64,000 bases of DNA from Arthrobacter cryoconiti (GTDB taxonomy: Bacteria; Actinomycetota; Actinomycetes; Actinomycetales; Micrococcaceae): contig NZ_JAJJBU010000022.1 in NCBI RefSeq assembly GCF_020905375.1, positions 84,303 through 148,302 of the forward strand, given 5' to 3'. Below, piece after piece: positions 15,709-24,824 of the stretch. Numbering within the stretch: position 1 is the stretch's first letter; each line of letters begins with the position of its first letter. The translations under genes were made by a program, and so were the position numbers. A model generated the notes under the pieces. It saw nothing but the letters and a program-made list of their open reading frames with translations. It had not been told where the DNA came from and searched no databases.

Positions 15709-17124
15709 TTACAGCAGCCCCATGGGATCTACTGGAACGCCATTGAGCCAAGTCTCGAAGTGTGCGTGGCAACCTGTGGAGTTACCGGTACTCCCGGAGT
15801 AGGCGATCAGCTGGCCTTGTGAGACTCTCTGCCCCGGTGATACCACCACCGAACTGTTGTGGTAGTAGATGGTGGTAAGGGCATTGCCCGCAATAACACC
15901 GTGCGTTATTTGAACTGTATTTCCGCCACCGTAGACGGTCCAGCCACCGATCACTACTGTGCCTGCCGCAGCCGCGTAGACCGGTGTTCCGCAGGTGGCA
16001 CCAAAGTCGACGCCCGTGTGCATGTAGCCGCCGGTGCCATTGAAGTCGATGGTTCCGGCCGGAGTGGCCCGCCAGCCGAAGCCGGAAGTGATCGGGATGT
16101 TACCGGAGAAGGGGTGTTGCAGACCAAAGGCGGATGGGTTTCCCGGAGCTGGTTGCACGTAGGGCGGTGGTACGTAGCCCGCATTACCCTGATTGGCAGC
16201 TTGCTCACGGGCGATCCGTTCAGCCTCTGCCTGCGCTGCCTTACGAGCAGCTTCAATTTCCTGACGCTGGCGTTCGGCAATCTGAGCGGCTACGTCGTTT
16301 TGCTGTTGCTGTACGACAGCCATTTTGGCTTGAATCTGCGGTTTTTTAGCTTCCAGGTCAGCGTTGATAGCGGCAGAGTCGCTGATCAGCTTATCTACCG
16401 TAACTTTTTTGGCTGCCGCCGAATCGCGTGCGGTCTGCTCAGCGACCAAAGCGGCGTCGGCCTGAGATTTGAGGTCTTTAATCTCCGCTTCCACGGCTGT
16501 TAGGCGAGCCGCAGCGTTTTGATTAGTGGCTTTTTGGGTACTCAACTTCTCCAGGACGGCGGTCTGGCTCCGCGTCGCTTGTTCAGCCAAGTCGATTGAG
16601 TTCGCCAAATCTCCCGTGGAGCCAACACCTAGGAGCAGCGTCAGGTTCGCGGGAAGCCCGCCTGCCTTGTAAGACTGGGCAGCAATTTGCCCTATTAGAC
16701 TCTTCGTTTCAAGGGACTTTTTGGCATCCATTTCAATCTGGGCCGTAATTTTATCTTTGTTTTGCTGCGCTAAATCTATGCGCGCCGAGAGCTTGTTGAC
16801 TTGTTCGGTGGCTGCACCTACACGGGTCTGTGCGTCGGCAAGGGCTGCCTGGGCACCGGGCAGCTGGCCTTGGTAGAGCACCAGATCTGAGGCTGACTTC
16901 GCGATGCCCGAGTCGACAAACTCGAGGGCTGAGGACGCGTTGTCGGCCTGCTGTTGAAGAGCCGCCGCCTGATCATCTAGCTGGTCAGCATGAGCCGCCG
17001 GGACCAAACCCAGCAGGCCCACCATGAGCAACGCCGTCGTGGCTGTTCCCACTCGGGCCTGCCACCGTGGTTTTTGGCGCAGGGGGTTCATCGTGCCCGC
17101 TGAGCCGGTCGATGTTGATTTCAT
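15709..17124 (-). CDS. Secreted coiled-coil M23 peptidase (EnvC/NlpD-type)
   Basis: 471 aa. A signal peptide (basic residues then a hydrophobic run, ending near AHA) is followed by a long coiled coil from about residue 48 to 300, a Pro-rich linker, and a LytM domain. The Zn ligands H369, D373 and the HxH pair 453/455 are all present, so the peptidase should be active. It lies 76 bases after ftsX; FtsEX complexes activate coiled-coil hydrolases such as EnvC, PcsB or RipC, and this gene is the obvious partner. The ATG at 17124 has GAGGAG upstream at a longish spacing; another ATG is at 17091. Confidence 0.9.
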   Translation of the reverse strand: MKSTSTGSAGTMNPLRQKPRWQARVGTATTALLMVGLLGLVPAAHADQLDDQAAALQQQADNASSALEFVDSGIAKSASDLVLYQGQLPGAQAALADAQTRVGAATEQVNKLSARIDLAQQNKDKITAQIEMDAKKSLETKSLIGQIAAQSYKAGGLPANLTLLLGVGSTGDLANSIDLAEQATRSQTAVLEKLSTQKATNQNAAARLTAVEAEIKDLKSQADAALVAEQTARDSAAAKKVTVDKLISDSAAINADLEAKKPQIQAKMAVVQQQQNDVAAQIAERQRQEIEAARKAAQAEAERIAREQAANQGNAGYVPPPYVQPAPGNPSAFGLQHPFSGNIPITSGFGWRATPAGTIDFNGTGGYMHTGVDFGATCGTPVYAAAAGTVVIGGWTVYGGGNTVQITHGVIAGNALTTIYYHNSSVVVSPGQRVSQGQLIAYSGSTGNSTGCHAHFETWLNGVPVDPMGLL

Positions 17125-17200
17125 GTCTGAACATGCTCCTCGTAGTGTGCCTGGTCGCAGGTGCCTGCAGGCGTGGCGCGTTTCCCCAACACGCCAACGC

Positions 17201-18115
17201 CTATACTTTCAGGTTCTTGCGGAGTGACACAACTGATGCCACCCCGGCAAGGACAATGCCTAACAGAATAAGAACCGGATAAATGGCAAACATTTGTCCG
17301 GTAGAAATGATCGGCATCCCGGTGTTGCCCTTAGCGAGAAAACCGCCCATGAAGAACTTGACGATCGCCCAGACGGCACCAGAGGCCAATAAGGCGCCGA
17401 TGGTGGCGGCAATGACTCCCTCCAGAACAAAGGGCAGTTGAATCACGGTTTTGGATGCTCCCACCAGACGCATAATGTCAATCTCTTTGGCCCGCGACTG
17501 CGCGGAGAGCTTGATGGTGGTCGAGATCAGCAGCGCCGCGCAGATGATCATGAGTGCGGCAAGTCCCACCGCGACGATCGTCGCACCGTTCATGACAACG
17601 AAGAGTGGTTCAAGGACTTTACGCTGATCCACCACAGAATCCACCCCTGGTGTAGCCGAGAAGGACTCGTTGATGATCTGGTACTTTTCCGGATCAGTCA
17701 GTTTGATCCGGAAGGATGATGGAAGGTTACCGGCTTCTACGGAATCCGCCATGGGCGAGTTGGCGAACTGTTCCTTGAAGTGCGCCAGGGCCTCGTCTTG
17801 GGACTCAAAGGTCCATTTCTCAACGTAGGGCTTCACCGCCGGGGAATCGAGCATCCCTTGAATGTTTTGCTTTTGGTCTGGGGTAACAGCACCGGCGACG
17901 CAGTTGGTGTTGGTGGGCACGTCGTTACAGAGATAAACGGTGACCTGAACTTTGTCATACCAAAAGCCCTTTAACTGGCCAACTTGTAATTGCAACAATC
18001 CGGCCGCACCCACGAAGGTCAGGGAGACGAAAGTGACCAGGATAACTGAGATGACCATGGTCATGTTGCGGCGCAGGCCACTGCCTAGCTCGCCGAGAAT
18101 GAAGGCAAGTCTCAT
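17201..18115 (-). CDS. ftsX: Cell-division permease-like protein FtsX
   Basis: 304 aa, the membrane half of FtsEX. It has a cytosolic N-terminus, TM1 near 21-45, a large extracellular domain to about 170 containing two cysteines, then three helices with the FtsX/MacB-type region. It moves ATP-driven signals from FtsE to wall hydrolases at the septum. The start ATG overlaps the ftsE stop (ATGA, 18112-18115). The signature SRAKEIDIMRLVGAS is present before TM3. Confidence 0.96.
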   Translation of the reverse strand: MRLAFILGELGSGLRRNMTMVISVILVTFVSLTFVGAAGLLQLQVGQLKGFWYDKVQVTVYLCNDVPTNTNCVAGAVTPDQKQNIQGMLDSPAVKPYVEKWTFESQDEALAHFKEQFANSPMADSVEAGNLPSSFRIKLTDPEKYQIINESFSATPGVDSVVDQRKVLEPLFVVMNGATIVAVGLAALMIICAALLISTTIKLSAQSRAKEIDIMRLVGASKTVIQLPFVLEGVIAATIGALLASGAVWAIVKFFMGGFLAKGNTGMPIISTGQMFAIYPVLILLGIVLAGVASVVSLRKNLKV

Positions 18116-19032
18116 GAGTGTTCCTCCTGCGTCCCGTAGAGTCCGTTGGATCGATGCTGGAGCCGGTCGCGGTTACGCTCAAGACGCGGTGGCATGGAGT
18201 CCTTTTCAGCCTCATCCTGGCCGAAGGCACCGGAACTTTCTGCGCGCTGGCGACGCGTTTGAGGCGCGCCCTCCTCTACAGAGTTTTCGGTCACCGCTGG
18301 TGCGTTCGCGGAGTTGGCAAGGATCGCCGCTGCCTGAACGATCGGGATGGCAGAGGTGTACTGAGCACGGGCCTCATCACGGACCACCTTGCCCTTACGG
18401 AGTTCGATGACACGTTTGCGCATTGAATCGACGATGTCGTCGTCGTGGGTAGCCATGACCACTGTGGTGCCGTTTTGATTAATTTTGTCCAGAATGTCCA
18501 TGATGCCTGCGCTCGTGACAGGGTCAAGGTTTCCTGTGGGCTCATCCGCCAACAAGATGTCCGGCTGGTTCACAATGGCGCGCGCGATTGCCACACGTTG
18601 CTGCTCACCGCCGGAGAGTTCGCTGGGCAGGCGACGTTCTTTGCCTTCAAGGCCGACGAGTTCCAGTACGCGAGGAACCTCCGTGCGGATAGCGGCACGG
18701 CTTTTGCCAATGACCGCCATGGCGTAGGCCACGTTCGCGAATGCGGTCTTGGAGGTGATGAGGCGGAAGTCTTGAAAAACCACACCAATGCCGCGTCGAA
18801 ATTTGGGCACACGCCAACTGGGCACGTTGGCCACGTTCTGACCTGCCACGTAGATCCGGCCGTGCTTGGTCTTCGCCTCGCGCAAGACCAAGCTCAGGAA
18901 CGTCGACTTGCCCGAGCCCGACGCGCCGACGAGGAAGACGAACTCCCCGCGGTCAACCTCCACGGAGACGTCGTCGAGTGCCGGCGGACTTTTAGGGTCG
19001 TGGGAAATGCTTACATTTTCAAAGCGAATCAT
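18112..19032 (-). CDS. ftsE: Cell-division ATP-binding protein FtsE with long C-terminal tail
   Basis: 306 aa from the ATG at 19032; the reading frame is open further upstream, but that part is not FtsE-like. Walker [10 protein letters not shown] is at 36-44, followed by the Q-loop VFQDFRLI, the signature LSGGEQQR, Walker [12 protein letters not shown] and H-switch ATHD. The ABC domain ends near 225; the remaining 80 residues are charged, partly repetitive and absent from the roughly 229-aa E. coli protein, though tails occur in actinobacteria. It is coupled to ftsX. Between ftsE and vanW are 210 bases holding an 8-bp stem (19198-19227) of unknown role. Confidence 0.95.
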   Translation of the reverse strand: MIRFENVSISHDPKSPPALDDVSVEVDRGEFVFLVGASGSGKSTFLSLVLREAKTKHGRIYVAGQNVANVPSWRVPKFRRGIGVVFQDFRLITSKTAFANVAYAMAVIGKSRAAIRTEVPRVLELVGLEGKERRLPSELSGGEQQRVAIARAIVNQPDILLADEPTGNLDPVTSAGIMDILDKINQNGTTVVMATHDDDIVDSMRKRVIELRKGKVVRDEARAQYTSAIPIVQAAAILANSANAPAVTENSVEEGAPQTRRQRAESSGAFGQDEAEKDSMPPRLERNRDRLQHRSNGLYGTQEEHS

Positions 19033-19242
19033 GACTTTTCGTTGCCCTTCCAGCGAACGGTGCTGGCATGCCGATGCCAGGGCGTTGGTTTGGGGGAAGA
19101 AACCACCAGCGTTACGACTATAGGCACCGTTGACGCGCATTCCGGGTTCCTCGCCGGTGTGTCGGTTTCCTTTTAGGCTGTGAGTTTGCCGGGAAGCCAG
19201 AAAGCACAAGGTAATTCACGCTTTCTGACCAGAACCACGGTG

Positions 19243-20127
19243 CTAAAGCGAGGCAACCTCCTCACTTCTTATCGTCGATGTGATCAACTCCCGCGCGTAG
19301 AGGACCTTGGCGTTATTTTCCACGATGAGCTCGCGGCCGACCTCGTTGCCTGTTCGTTTGTCACGAATACTGCGAAAAACCTTGTTATGTCTATACACAC
19401 TGGATCCAATTTCTTGAAAATAGGCATCGCTTTCCTTGATATGATATTTCGTTTCAAGACCCCGTTCCGCACGCAGTTCACCGCGTAGATATTCCTCAGT
19501 CAAACTGATTCGAAATTGAAACGTATTTTGCGTGGGGTTGTGGACGCGATAGTCAAGGTAGTTGTACACAATGGATGTTCCGGTTCCAAAAGGTATCTGA
19601 CGATTGAAATCTGGGAACAGATCAATCTCACCATGATGATGATGTTCTACTATCTCCAGGGGACTATGCAAAACCATCCAATGTAGGAGGTTGGTAAATT
19701 GACACAAGCCTCCCCCGATTCCCTGTGCAGGACCATTGCCGTTGATCGTCAGCCCAACACGGTAGCCTCGTCTGGCGGAACAGCGCCCGACTAGGTTCCA
19801 GAACGAAAATGTCTCTCCGGGACGAATCAGAATTCCGTCTATATGCGGCGCAGCGAGCCCGAGGCTTACAGCTTTATTTTCTTGTAACTCCAGCTCTACG
19901 TTTCCCAGCTTCCGTCTAATCAGTGAATTATGACGGTAAATACTGATCGGTAGATCGTCCTTTTGGTACGTCTTGGAGAGTTTTTTCCTCTTACCAAGAT
20001 CCACAATCTTACGAAGCCAAATCTGGCGCTGTACAGCAATGGAATAGGTGAATGGCGAGATCTCCCCAAAAAGTTTACGGCGCAACATTCTTTTAGTCCC
20101 CCTTGTAGGCTCAGTTGCGAGGATCAC
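19243..20127 (-). CDS. VanW-family protein
   Basis: 294 aa, cytosolic-looking, with the VanW core (PGETFSFWNLVG, GIGGGLCQFTNLLHW, HSPLEIVEHHHH, then GTGTSIVYNYLDYR). VanW occurs as an accessory gene in vanB-type glycopeptide clusters, but its function is unknown, and no vanHAX/vanRS genes are here, so resistance must not be inferred. Base composition is unusual: 77 of 180 bases are G/C in 19501-19680 (43%), against 39 of 60 in a sampled ftsE line. It splits the usual prfB-ftsE adjacency, which suggests acquisition by transfer. Confidence 0.85.
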   Translation of the reverse strand: MILATEPTRGTKRMLRRKLFGEISPFTYSIAVQRQIWLRKIVDLGKRKKLSKTYQKDDLPISIYRHNSLIRRKLGNVELELQENKAVSLGLAAPHIDGILIRPGETFSFWNLVGRCSARRGYRVGLTINGNGPAQGIGGGLCQFTNLLHWMVLHSPLEIVEHHHHGEIDLFPDFNRQIPFGTGTSIVYNYLDYRVHNPTQNTFQFRISLTEEYLRGELRAERGLETKYHIKESDAYFQEIGSSVYRHNKVFRSIRDKRTGNEVGRELIVENNAKVLYARELITSTIRSEEVASL

Positions 20128-20196
20128 TCGCGCTTACAGGATAACGCAGACCGAGGCCACTACGGAACGTATTTCTGAAGCGACACAGAGTACAAT

Positions 20197-20216
20197 CGCA
20201 CTCCTGTACAGGTGCG
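20197..20216. repeat. Near-palindrome between prfB and vanW
   Basis: CGCACTCCTGTACAGGTGCG contains a perfect 10-bp palindrome CCTGTACAGG with flanking CGCA/TGCG. It starts five bases beyond the prfB stop. It could be a weak 3' hairpin for prfB or an operator for vanW; there is no T-run. Confidence 0.4.
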
Positions 20217-20220
20217 GAAG

Positions 20221-21339
20221 CTACTGCTTTTCGGCGTTGCGATTCTCTGCACGCCAGCGGATACCGGCATCAATGAAGTCGTCGATTTCACCGTCGAGCA
20301 CGGCCGCCGTATTTCCGACCTCATACTCAGTGCGCAAGTCCTTGACCATTTGGTAGGGGTTCAGGACGTAGGAGCGCATCTGGTCGCCCCACGATGCCTT
20401 GACGTCCCCTGCCATTGCCTTCTTCGTGGCATCTTCCTCAGCCTTTTTGAGCAGCAGGAGCCGTGATTGGAGCACGCGCATTGCAGCGGCCCTGTTTTGG
20501 ATCTGTGATTTTTCGTTCTGCATCGAGACTACAGTCCCGGTGGGAAGGTGTGTCAGCCGGACAGCGGAGTCGGTGGTGTTCACGGACTGACCACCAGGGC
20601 CTGAGGAGCGAAAGACATCGACGCGGATCTCATTATCCGGAACCTCGATTGAATCGGTCTGTTCAATCAGCGGAATGACTTCGACGGCGGCGAACGAGGT
20701 TTGGCGACGTCCCTGGTTATCGAAGGGGCTAATACGTACCAGCCTGTGGGTGCCAGCCTCCACGCTCAACGTACCAAAGGCATACGGTGCTTTCACTTCG
20801 AAAGTGGCGGATTTCAGTCCAGCTTCTTCAGCATATGAAGTGTCCAGCACCGCTGTTGAGTAGCCGTGGCGTTCGGCCCAGCGCAAATACATGCGCAGCA
20901 ACATTTCAGCAAAATCTGCCGCGTCAACGCCGCCTGCACCGGAACGAATGGTGACTACTGCTTCGCGTTCGTCGTATTCGCCGGCGAGCAGAGTGACAAT
21001 TTCCAGGTCCTTCAACGACTTTTGCAGGCGTGGTAGTTCTTTTGCCGCTTCCGCCAAAGTATCAGCGTCATTCTCATCTTGGGCCAACTCCACCAAGACT
21101 TCAAGATCGTCGATCCGGGCTTCGAGACCCCGCAATTTTTCCAGTTTAGATTGGGCGTGACTAAGCCGCGACGTCACCTTTTGGGCAGCCGCAGGGTCGT
21201 CCCACAAGTTGGGGGCACCAGCTTGATCGGACAGATCTTCAATGTCTTCGATGAGCTTGTCCACCTCAGAGACTTGCTCAATCGACTTGTAGGTGGCGCG
21301 TAGCGCCCGGATCTCTGCGGGAAAGTCGATCTCTGCCAT
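20221..21339 (-). CDS. prfB: Peptide chain release factor 2
   Basis: 372 aa, recognises UAA and UGA. The SPF tripeptide is in RISPFDNQG and the catalytic GGQ in [13 protein letters not shown]. The frame is continuous from start to end: there is no internal UGA and no programmed +1 frameshift near codon 25, unlike E. coli. I prefer the ATG at 21339; a TTG three codons earlier is possible. It precedes vanW and ftsE on the minus strand. Confidence 0.97.
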   Translation of the reverse strand: MAEIDFPAEIRALRATYKSIEQVSEVDKLIEDIEDLSDQAGAPNLWDDPAAAQKVTSRLSHAQSKLEKLRGLEARIDDLEVLVELAQDENDADTLAEAAKELPRLQKSLKDLEIVTLLAGEYDEREAVVTIRSGAGGVDAADFAEMLLRMYLRWAERHGYSTAVLDTSYAEEAGLKSATFEVKAPYAFGTLSVEAGTHRLVRISPFDNQGRRQTSFAAVEVIPLIEQTDSIEVPDNEIRVDVFRSSGPGGQSVNTTDSAVRLTHLPTGTVVSMQNEKSQIQNRAAAMRVLQSRLLLLKKAEEDATKKAMAGDVKASWGDQMRSYVLNPYQMVKDLRTEYEVGNTAAVLDGEIDDFIDAGIRWRAENRNAEKQ

Positions 21340-21392
21340 GATATTCAAGCCTACGGCATGTCAGAGGTGCTCCGCCGCGCACTCCTTAGCTT

Positions 21393-21878
21393 CTAAAAGA
21401 CCAGGTGTGCCCGGGCGGTCCCGGTCACGGTCAGGACGATCCCGTCCGGGATGAAAAGGTTGATAAACAGCGGATGCACGACGCCGGTCAGGGTCACCTG
21501 CGCGCTTCTCCCATCCGTGGTCCCCGTTCCGCCCGCCAATTGCATACCTGTCACAGACTGCGTAGGTGGCTCATGGTCCAGGTAGGCCTGCGCAGCGGCG
21601 CCAACGCCCGAAACGGTCAACAAAGTGCCGGGGCCCTCCGCTGCCGTGCCGCCCTGCAAAGTGAACGTGTCCGCGGCGGCGAGCGCTGCCCCGTCGGCGA
21701 CGGAAAGTAGTTTCTTCTGTGCCAGATAGAGGCTTGAGCTGGCCGCAACCACCGTCATTAGCAGCAAGGCCAAGAGTACATAACCAACCAGCAGCACCAT
21801 GATCTGGCCGTCAGGTCCTTGGACTTCGGAGACTATATTCGCTTTTTGCGCTTCTATTGGGCGGTGCTTTGCTCTCAT
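21393..21878 (-). CDS. TadE/TadG-like pilus assembly protein (Rv3654c type)
   Basis: 161 aa. After a hydrophilic 22-residue lead (ending PDGQIM) there is one long membrane helix (about 28-50), then the GAALAAADTFTLQGG segment typical of secreted TadG-like/Rv3654c-like pseudopilins. It is last in the Tad operon, its start overlapping the previous gene by four bases. It probably sits at the pilus base or tip; the exact role is inferred from family and position. Confidence 0.75.
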   Translation of the reverse strand: MRAKHRPIEAQKANIVSEVQGPDGQIMVLLVGYVLLALLLMTVVAASSSLYLAQKKLLSVADGAALAAADTFTLQGGTAAEGPGTLLTVSGVGAAAQAYLDHEPPTQSVTGMQLAGGTGTTDGRSAQVTLTGVVHPLFINLFIPDGIVLTVTGTARAHLVF

Positions 21879-22342
21879 TTGAACCTGCCGACCTTTTGTG
21901 TGGCACCGGATTCCACGGTCGCCGCAGTGAGGTTGACTCCCGGGATTGCTCCCACGAACGGCAGCTCAATTCTCAGGCCCACATGGGCGGTGACGGTCGT
22001 GCCGGGAGTGAGACATCCGGCGTCGCACGTAATGGACAGGGTGGCCTGGGCCGGGTCAAAGCCCATGTCGCTAACGGCTTGGGCCACGGCCTTCTCTGCG
22101 ACGTCCCGGGCACCCACTTCTTCCGATTGCGTTACGTACACCTTGGCAGCCTGATCGGAGGCACCCACCACGGCGTAGGCTCCACCCTGCAACTGACCAA
22201 CGGTGAGAATCAGATACGCCACCGGGACCATGAGCAGCACCCCGAGGAAGACAAATTCCACGATCGCACTTCCTTCCTGGTCCGTGACGGCAGACATGGG
22301 TTCGCCGCTGTGCTGGCTCTGGCTATTTCGGAATGAGCGCAT
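21875..22342 (-). CDS. TadE-like pseudopilin
   Basis: 155 aa from the ATG at 22342 (a GTG lies two codons earlier). The core is G-S-A-I-V-E-F-V-F followed by a hydrophobic helix, the TadE signature in which the glutamate five after the cleavage glycine helps assembly. The outer domain has a single CDAGC pair that could form a disulfide. It overlaps the upstream TadE-like gene by 20 bases and the downstream gene by four, so the three are tightly coupled. Confidence 0.8.
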   Translation of the reverse strand: MRSFRNSQSQHSGEPMSAVTDQEGSAIVEFVFLGVLLMVPVAYLILTVGQLQGGAYAVVGASDQAAKVYVTQSEEVGARDVAEKAVAQAVSDMGFDPAQATLSITCDAGCLTPGTTVTAHVGLRIELPFVGAIPGVNLTAATVESGATQKVGRFK

Positions 22343-22700
22343 GTCCACTCATTTCCAGAGACTTTCCCGGTCCGAACAACCCGATCAATGGCAGCGGGGC
22401 GAGGATGGAGACGCTCATGATGGAAACGCCCTGGGAACTGGTGACTTCCGCGCTTACCGCTTGAGCGTAGCCGTCACCCAAGGCAGTTTTAAGCAGAAGC
22501 TCGGCACGGTCTTGTGCATCCTGAGTGCTCCGGTCCGCTAGAGCCCCATAGCGGGCGGCCGATGACGCCGCGTCAGCGACCGTGTTGCGCACGTGCAAGA
22601 CCACTGCCAGCTGTATCAAGGCCAGGAACATGACGCTGACCAGCGCAGCAACCAGTACGAAATCGACCACGGCTGCTCCAGACTCATCGCCCTTGGTCAT
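22323..22700 (-). CDS. TadE-like pseudopilin
   Basis: 125 aa. The N-terminus has G-A-A-V-V-D-F-V-L, with Asp in place of the usual Glu at +5, then a hydrophobic helix and a roughly 75-residue outer domain. It is the first of three pseudopilin-type genes and overlaps the pilin-like gene upstream by four bases. It is a minor component of the Flp/Tad machine by family; the length is normal for the group. Confidence 0.8.
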   Translation of the reverse strand: MTKGDESGAAVVDFVLVAALVSVMFLALIQLAVVLHVRNTVADAASSAARYGALADRSTQDAQDRAELLLKTALGDGYAQAVSAEVTSSQGVSIMSVSILAPLPLIGLFGPGKSLEMSGHALIPK

Positions 22701-22957
22701 GGCTGAACTTGGGCCATGGCTTCGTTGAACATCTTCTCTAAGGCTGGCCCGGCGATGGCCAGCAGTCCGGCTACCAGCACTGCACTCATCAGTGTGATCA
22801 GCACCCAGCCGGGAACATCGCCTCGATCATTTTCTGCGCCAGCACGTAGGCCAGCGGGTAACCGCTTCCCTGCAGCTGCCAGCCAGAGGGCCAGGATGTG
22901 TTGTGTGGCGATAAATATTAGCAGTGCCGTCCGCGCCGCTTTGCTGGTATGTCCCAT
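22697..22957 (-). CDS. Small pilin-like or helper membrane protein of the Tad locus
   Basis: 86 aa. The first 35 residues are basic with one weak hydrophobic stretch. The last 42 (DRGDVPGWVLITLMSAVLVAG and on) form one clear helix that ends ALEKMFNEAM, resembling the mature helix of short actinobacterial Flp-type proteins. The usual G/E-F or E-Y pilin cleavage motif is not obvious, so it may be a scaffold rather than the main pilin. It sits between tadC and the TadE genes, where Flp genes are commonly found. Confidence 0.6.
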   Translation of the reverse strand: MGHTSKAARTALLIFIATQHILALWLAAAGKRLPAGLRAGAENDRGDVPGWVLITLMSAVLVAGLLAIAGPALEKMFNEAMAQVQP

Positions 22958-23031
22958 GGCGAGCCCTTCTTTGTTGTGACATGCTTTGTTGTTAAATGGA
23001 TTCTTAGATCAGGTGTACGGGTCCCGATTCA

Positions 23032-23970
23032 TCAAAGGCCGATCTGCAGAAGTGCCAGACCCGGGAAGACGGCAAAAATAACTGTCAGGGGCAATACGCC
23101 AAACACCAACGGCACCATCATGGCAATCTCTTTGCGCCCCGCGGACTCCATCAATTCCCGTTTGGCGACGTCGCGCACATCCTGAGCTTGAGCCCTCAAA
23201 ACATCTGCCAATGGTGTTCCCCTATTGACCGCGACACTGATCCCGTCAACAAACCGCGTCACCGCTGAGATGTTCAGGCGTGTGGAGAATTCCTCCAACG
23301 CTTCGATCAAGGGAACACCTGCGCGAGTCTGAGCAAGAACTTCACCGAACTCATTAGCCAGTTCACCCCGGGACTGACGGGCCACTCTAGCGAGAGCACT
23401 TGCCGCACTTTCGCCTGCCCCCACGGCCAGTGCCAGCAGCTCGGCGATGGCGGGAAACTCGGAAAGGACCCTGTCACGGCGGCGTTTGATCGCCACTCCC
23501 AGCAGATGATCAAACGCTAGGTAGCCGCCCAATGCCATGGCAAGTGTGAGGGTGAATCCGCCCATTGCGTTGGCCCGTCCAGACCAGATGAGCCCCAGCG
23601 AGAGCACCAGCCCCGCCAGCATCCCGATTCCTGACCACAAGAGCTGGATAGCCCTAAATTCCAGGGCCGATTCCCGGCGTCCGGCTTGTTGCAACCGGAC
23701 TTCTATGCCGTTGACGCTGATGTTGAAACGACCTAAGCGGCCGACCGCGTCGGAGAGAAAAAGCCGAAACAGGCGTTCCAACGGGCCAAACAGAACCGAA
23801 TCCTCTGACTCCTTGAGCAGTTTGGAACGATTATCCACCCCGCGCAACTGCGGTTCCACCCGTTGGGTGAGGGTTGTCCGGCGCATGAGGGGAACCCTGA
23901 CCAGTATTAGCCACAAGCCGATGCCTAGGCCGAATCCGGTGACAACTACTGCTGCTAGGTGTCCATTCAC
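23032..23970 (-). CDS. tadC: Tad inner-membrane platform protein TadC (GspF domain)
   Basis: 312 aa. Three or four predicted helices flank a T2SSF domain (residues about 160-290: LSEFPAIAELLALAVGAGESAASAL ... NRGTPLADVLRAQAQDV). I chose the GTG at 23970, which overlaps the tadB stop as GTGA; the longer frame to 24066 would overlap tadB by 100 bases. It pairs with TadB to form the platform on which the TadA ATPase acts. A 74-base gap separates it from the pilin-like gene. Confidence 0.85.
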   Translation of the reverse strand: MNGHLAAVVVTGFGLGIGLWLILVRVPLMRRTTLTQRVEPQLRGVDNRSKLLKESEDSVLFGPLERLFRLFLSDAVGRLGRFNISVNGIEVRLQQAGRRESALEFRAIQLLWSGIGMLAGLVLSLGLIWSGRANAMGGFTLTLAMALGGYLAFDHLLGVAIKRRRDRVLSEFPAIAELLALAVGAGESAASALARVARQSRGELANEFGEVLAQTRAGVPLIEALEEFSTRLNISAVTRFVDGISVAVNRGTPLADVLRAQAQDVRDVAKRELMESAGRKEIAMMVPLVFGVLPLTVIFAVFPGLALLQIGL

Positions 23971-24824
23971 CGCAATACCCTTGCTTCCTGCGGTAAAGCC
24001 CCAATACGCAGCATCAAGCGGTAGCACACCAAGGAGACCAACAACCCACCACCGAGGACAGCCCATCCCATCGGAGAACTATAAGCGGCGATCGCTTCGG
24101 GTCGAGTTGCCATGAGCATCAAGACGATCCAGGGTGCCGCGACGGCCAGCCGTGCGGCATTGACTGTCCAGGATTGCCGTGCTTGGAGTTCACTGCGTGT
24201 GCGTGCGTTGTCACGCAAAAATTCCGATAACGTTCCCAGAAGCCGCCCAAGGTCGCTGCCCCCGACGTCGCGGGTTAAGCGCAGGGCCTCAACGATGCGG
24301 TCGGCCACCGGGTCGGCCAGCTTCTCTTTGAGCCGTTGCAGCGCCCCATCGAAGTACCCGCTGGCCCGGTAGTCCGCGCCAAAATCCGAGAATTCTTCGC
24401 GCAGTTCAGCCGGTCCTTTCACGCCGAGCTGGATGAGCGCTTCTGGTAAAGAAAGGCCTGCACGAATGGCTGAGCGCAAATGGTCCACAACGTCAGGCCA
24501 GAGTTCGCGCAAAACCTCTGATCGGCGTCGGGCACGCCACGTTAACAAGGCGAACGGTACATAGCCACTGAACAGCCCAAAACACACGGCGATGGGCGCA
24601 GCACCTGTCAGGGCGAAGACGAGCAGTGCCGCCAACAGTGCCAGACCGGCAGTGCTGGCCACCAGAGAGATTGGTGTCACTGCAGATACGCCAGCCTGTT
24701 GGAGCAGCACAGCGATCTTGCCCGGTCGATCTGAGCGCCACAGGACAGGACCCGTTGGGCTCCAGCACGCATTCCAGATCAGGAACAATCCCAATCCTCC
24801 CAATAGCCCCACGAGCGCCGACAT
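23967..24824 (-). CDS. tadB: Tad inner-membrane platform protein TadB (GspF domain)
   Basis: 285 aa with about four helices and one T2SSF domain (ELWPDVVDHLRSAIRAGLSLPEAL ... DVGGSDLGRLLGTLSEFLRDN). Typical in length for actinobacterial TadB. Its start shares a base with the tadA stop, and its stop overlaps tadC, so tadABC are translationally coupled. It acts in the cytoplasmic membrane in pilus extension. Confidence 0.87.
   Translation of the reverse strand: MSALVGLLGGLGLFLIWNACWSPTGPVLWRSDRPGKIAVLLQQAGVSAVTPISLVASTAGLALLAALLVFALTGAAPIAVCFGLFSGYVPFALLTWRARRRSEVLRELWPDVVDHLRSAIRAGLSLPEALIQLGVKGPAELREEFSDFGADYRASGYFDGALQRLKEKLADPVADRIVEALRLTRDVGGSDLGRLLGTLSEFLRDNARTRSELQARQSWTVNAARLAVAAPWIVLMLMATRPEAIAAYSSPMGWAVLGGGLLVSLVCYRLMLRIGALPQEARVLR

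Noticed and set aside
18445..19176. 243-codon plus-strand frame
   Set aside because: Antisense to ftsE with all ABC motifs on the other strand; no ribosome site or family similarity.
19243..20127. Glycopeptide-resistance locus
   Set aside because: Only vanW is present. VanW alone does not confer resistance and no vanH, vanA/B/D, vanX or vanRS gene is in the window.
20221..21339. Programmed +1 frameshift in prfB
   Set aside because: The frame is continuous from the start codon through GGQ, and no CUU-UGA-type site occurs near codon 25.
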